From Acidimicrobiaceae bacterium (GTDB lineage: Bacteria > Actinomycetota > Acidimicrobiia > Acidimicrobiales > Aldehydirespiratoraceae): DNA of 42,852 nucleotides. Under the pieces are notes generated by a model, which searched no databases, had not been told where the DNA came from, and worked only from the letters and a program-made list of their open reading frames with translations. Each line of letters starts with the position of its first letter. Positions within the stretch are counted from its first letter, which is position 1. A program made the translations under genes and the position numbers. Below, one piece after another: positions 42,246 through 42,852 of the stretch. Location of the stretch: contig VYCM01000148.1 in assembly GCA_009843915.1 (NCBI GenBank), positions 1 to 42,852 on the forward strand, written 5' to 3'.

Positions 42246-42852
42246 ATGAGCTTCGGAGGCCCCCCGGCACCGCCGCTGCCTGAAGGGCTGGTGGCCGTGG
42301 TCAAGCGCGACTGCCCAACCTGCGAGCTAGTGGCTCCCGTGCTGGGCGACCTCCACGAGCGGGCCGGCCTGACCGTGGTCACCCAGGACGACCCGCACTT
42401 CCCGGCCGACGCCGACTGGGTGCACCACGACGCTGATCTGGCCCTGTCCTGGCATCACGACATCGAGACCGTGCCCACGCTGCTGCAGGTGAGCGAGGGC
42501 GTCGGCGAGCAGCGCACCGTCGGCTGGTCCCGCTCGGAATGGGAGCGGCTCGCGGGCGTGGACGGCCTGGGCGACGGGCTTCCGGACTGGCGGCCCGGCT
42601 GCGGATCGCTCAGCGTGGACCCCGCCCATGCCGGCGATCTGGCGGTGCGGTTCTCCGGTTCGAGCCTGCAGAGCCGCCGGGTCGAGCTGGCCTCCCTGGA
42701 GGACGAATGGGAGGCGATATGGGACCGGGGCTGGTCCGACGGCCTGCCGGTGGTTCCGCCGACCGAGACCAGGGTGCTCCGCATGCTCGAGGGCTCGACC
42801 CGCGACCCGTCCGAGGTGGTGGCGGTGGTGCCGCCCAGCCTGGTCGAGTGCA
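42246..42852 (+). CDS. Thioredoxin-like CPTC protein with DGLPVVPPT domain (3' end missing)
   Basis: The first 202 codons of a gene running off the right edge. The N-terminus (LVAVVKRDCPTCELVAPVLGDL, residues 15-36) is a thioredoxin-like half domain with Cys-Pro-Thr-Cys. After a linker a second region begins near residue 158 with EWEAIWDRGWSDGLPVVPPT. A DGLPVVPPT segment of this kind is, from memory, found in a little-studied actinobacterial/proteobacterial protein family; the identity is tentative. The first Cys is TGC, not TGA. ATG 42246 is divergent from the flavin reductase gene, with 34 nt between them. Confidence 0.65.
   Translation, partial: MSFGGPPAPPLPEGLVAVVKRDCPTCELVAPVLGDLHERAGLTVVTQDDPHFPADADWVHHDADLALSWHHDIETVPTLLQVSEGVGEQRTVGWSRSEWERLAGVDGLGDGLPDWRPGCGSLSVDPAHAGDLAVRFSGSSLQSRRVELASLEDEWEAIWDRGWSDGLPVVPPTETRVLRMLEGSTRDPSEVVAVVPPSLVEC

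Overview
The window is GC-rich, densely packed DNA with very short intergenic gaps, many GTG starts and many 4-nt ATGA/GTGA stop-start overlaps. The gene content points to a high-GC actinobacterium, most likely an uncultured (possibly marine) member of the Acidimicrobiia: homodimeric AceE, split SUF loci, a SenX3-like kinase after pst-phoU, a Ku/LigD-polymerase pair, a UvrD2-like helicase with an HRDC end, and DUF2510 and TIGR01777/TIGR03252-type proteins. The taxonomic call is inference from gene families, not a database match. No tRNA, rRNA, CRISPR array or insertion sequence was recognised.

Layout. 1-8.2 kb: an edge fragment, a sirtuin, an uncharacterised protein behind a good sigma70-type promoter, an APH-fold kinase, leucyl aminopeptidase, the two-gene NHEJ module (LigD polymerase domain and Ku), a membrane protein and an M24 peptidase. 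8.2-17.6 kb: a lipoate/2-oxoacid dehydrogenase block on the minus strand (a fused LipB-LipA protein, E2, E3), then LapA-like, TIGR01777 and RNase HI genes, then aceE (E1) on the plus strand. The E1, E2 and E3 genes and the enzymes that lipoylate E2 therefore lie within about 10 kb.

17.6-19.9 kb is the most unusual part. aceE is followed by an overlapping HhH-GPD repair-type gene and then by two consecutive exported thioredoxin-like lipoprotein genes. Each is interrupted by an in-frame TGA exactly where the first cysteine of the thioredoxin CxxC motif belongs (WFWAPH-TGA-PTC). Each TGA is followed at the proper distance by a GC-rich hairpin with a purine-rich loop. The frame stays open afterwards and encodes the rest of the fold. 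I read both as selenoproteins with bacterial SECIS elements. The second carries a roughly 180-residue Ala/Glu-rich coil plus a Thr/Ala/Pro linker between its lipid anchor and its redox domain.

19.9-26.1 kb: an array of PHO-box-like repeats followed by pstS-pstC-pstA-pstB-phoU and a SenX3/PhoR-type kinase, with no response regulator beside it. 26.2-29 kb: an alpha/beta hydrolase lacking its nucleophilic serine, a roughly 330-bp structured non-genic leader with an exceptionally strong Shine-Dalgarno sequence, a small membrane-anchored protein and an acyl-CoA dehydrogenase. 29-31.6 kb: sufC-sufS-sufU on the plus strand. 31.6-36.7 kb: a UvrD2-type helicase, a divergent dihydropteroate-synthase-fold protein, a DUF2510 membrane protein and pterin carbinolamine dehydratase. 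36.8-41.1 kb: a second SUF locus on the minus strand (sufB, a four-cysteine protein, sufD, a Rieske ferredoxin, a second sufC). The window closes with a gamma-carbonic-anhydrase-like protein, a flavin reductase and a right-edge fragment of a CPTC thioredoxin-like protein. A 48-bp inverted-repeat element occurs twice (26.2 and 34.5 kb), with identical arms and length but different interiors.
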